Below, piece by piece: positions 5,685 to 6,709 of a stretch of 6,709 bases of DNA (within the stretch, counting starts at the first letter, position 1; the number at the start of each line of letters is the position of its first letter). The DNA is from Nitrospira sp. UBA5698 (GTDB lineage: Bacteria > Nitrospirota > Nitrospiria > Nitrospirales > Nitrospiraceae), in NCBI GenBank assembly GCA_002420115.1, contig DIHK01000008.1:1-6709 (forward strand). The letters run 5' to 3'. The notes beneath the pieces are model-generated. The model saw nothing but the letters and a program-made list of their open reading frames with translations. It did not search any database and had not been told where the DNA came from. The position numbers and the translations under genes are program-made.

Positions 5685-6709
5685 GAAACACATTCGATGT
5701 CGGTACCCAATCGACCAGTTACTCATTTTGTTCTTCGCGGAATCTGCCGTCTTCTGCTGATCGCTGGTCTGCTGTTCATCGTGACACCCTTGGAATCCCA
5801 TGACCTATCCTCCCCCGCAGGCTCGTCGATGAAAGAAGGCGGTCTGGCCTTTGAACGAGGCGCCTTTAGCTCCGCCTTGTCTCACTGGAAACAGGCAGCG
5901 GAACTCTACAAAAGCTCTGGCAATACTCCGGCCCAGGTTGAGGCCCTCGTTCTCTCATCGCAGGCCTCTTTGGGATTGGGACAATCCAAACAGGCGCTCC
6001 AGTCGCTGGAACTTGCCTTAGGACTAGCACAAAAGAGCGGGGATCCCCTTGTGGAAGCCCCTATTCTGGGGTACTTGGGTCGGGCCTACTTGACGATGCG
6101 GCAATTACCGCAGGCCTCGGAGTTTCTCCAGCAGGCGTCAACCCTCGCACACAAACAGAATTCTTCGCCGCTCCTTGCACCCACGCTCAACGATCTCGGC
6201 ATCCTCTTTGTCCTCCAACAACAAGATGAGAAGGCCCTTGATGCCTTTCAGGAAAGCGTGACCCACGCGGAACGCGCTGGGCTTTCCCTTCTCGCGGCAA
6301 CGGCCCGCACGAACGCCGCACGCGCATGGTTACGACTCAAGCAGGCGACCAACAGCCGCCTCACCCTTGACGCCGCACTGGAGCAATTACAAGCCGTATC
6401 GCCTCCGTCGAGACAAACAGCGCTCGGGCTCATTGGAATCGCGGTGACCTATCAGCGGCTACTGTCTCACCTACCCCAAGAACATGACGCACTCTTATTG
6501 CGCACCGCCGGCGTACTCCAAGAAGGTGCCACGATCGCGGAGCACCTGGGCGACAAGCGGACACTTTCCTATGCATTGGGCTACCTCGGGCATCTCTATG
6601 AAACATCATTCCGCATGGATGAAGCGTTACAACTCACCAGGCGTGCGCTATTCGCGGCGCAATCAGTGGATGCACCGGAATCACTCTATCGCTGGCAATG
6701 GCAGCTCGG
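5682..6709 (+). CDS. Exported TPR-repeat protein, probably N-terminal part of a TPR-CHAT protein (cut at right edge)
   Basis: The frame is open from ATG 5682 to the window edge: 342 full codons and two bases, with no stop. R11, R19 and R23 flank a hydrophobic stretch (about 21-36, ICRLLLIAGLLFIVTP), a Sec signal or N-terminal anchor, so the rest should lie in the periplasm. From about residue 50 the chain is a helical solenoid of TPR-like units: 50-83 (AFERGAFSSALSHWKQAAELY), 87-120, 126-160 (LGRAYLTMRQLPQASEFLQQA), 168-200 (LGILFVLQQQDEKALDAFQES) and 296-330 (LGYLGHLYETSFRMDEAL). The last unit followed by ESLYRWQWQL resembles the region before the caspase-like CHAT domain in TPR-CHAT proteins, which in my knowledge often accompany TPS genes. 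No CHAT residue is visible, so that domain is inferred. ATG 5697 is an alternative start that keeps the signal. Confidence 0.85.
   Translation, partial: METHSMSVPNRPVTHFVLRGICRLLLIAGLLFIVTPLESHDLSSPAGSSMKEGGLAFERGAFSSALSHWKQAAELYKSSGNTPAQVEALVLSSQASLGLGQSKQALQSLELALGLAQKSGDPLVEAPILGYLGRAYLTMRQLPQASEFLQQASTLAHKQNSSPLLAPTLNDLGILFVLQQQDEKALDAFQESVTHAERAGLSLLAATARTNAARAWLRLKQATNSRLTLDAALEQLQAVSPPSRQTALGLIGIAVTYQRLLSHLPQEHDALLLRTAGVLQEGATIAEHLGDKRTLSYALGYLGHLYETSFRMDEALQLTRRALFAAQSVDAPESLYRWQWQL

Noticed and set aside
5682..6709. Firm call of a CHAT protease
   Set aside because: Only the signal segment and TPR-like units are inside the window. The catalytic domain cannot be seen, so the call is kept as an inference.

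Overview
The window looks like a bacterial chromosome of the Nitrospira (Nitrospirota) type. This is an inference from gene content and moderate GC, not a proof: a cyanobacterial-style two-partner-secretion (TPS) exoprotein, its FhaC/ShlB-type transporter and an exported TPR protein lie in one operon, next to a gene with a sigma-54 promoter. Other Gram-negative lineages, including some Cyanobacteria and Proteobacteria, cannot be excluded from sequence alone. An outer membrane is certain, because the transporter is an outer-membrane barrel.

Layout. (1) Bases 1-20 are the 5' end of a leftward tRNA, probably tRNA-Arg. (2) Bases 21-405 are non-coding with nothing I can name. (3) Bases 406-866 form a compact regulated unit: two tandem dyads of TGAATCRGTTTTGATTCA with a 22-bp period, then a near-consensus -24/-12 sigma-54 promoter, a leader hairpin, a strong Shine-Dalgarno, and a 62-codon gene for an exported Cys/His-rich peptide. 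(4) Bases 882-925 are a perfect 16-bp inverted repeat, either a transcript-end hairpin or a transposon-end remnant, followed by non-coding DNA. (5) Bases 1070-1099 are a candidate promoter whose spacer contains eight consecutive Gs. (6) From 1178 to the right edge runs a tightly coupled three-gene operon: tpsA-like exoprotein (to 3892), tpsB/FhaC-like transporter (3889-5682, ATGA overlap), and a TPR-repeat protein (5682 to beyond 6709, TAATG overlap) that is probably the N-terminal half of a TPR-CHAT protein.

How the genes work together. The exoprotein is exported by Sec, recognised in the periplasm through its N-terminal TPS domain by the POTRA domains of the transporter, and threaded through the barrel to fold as a surface or secreted beta-helix. 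The third gene carries an export signal or membrane anchor and TPR repeats, so it probably works in the periplasm as a partner or processing factor. Its catalytic part, if any, is outside the window. The peptide gene upstream has its own signals and is probably a separate transcription unit.

The points most worth a second look are the sigma-54/enhancer-type architecture driving a tiny Cys/His-rich secreted peptide, the G-tract inside the candidate promoter of a surface protein, and the translational coupling of an exported TPR protein to a two-partner secretion pair.
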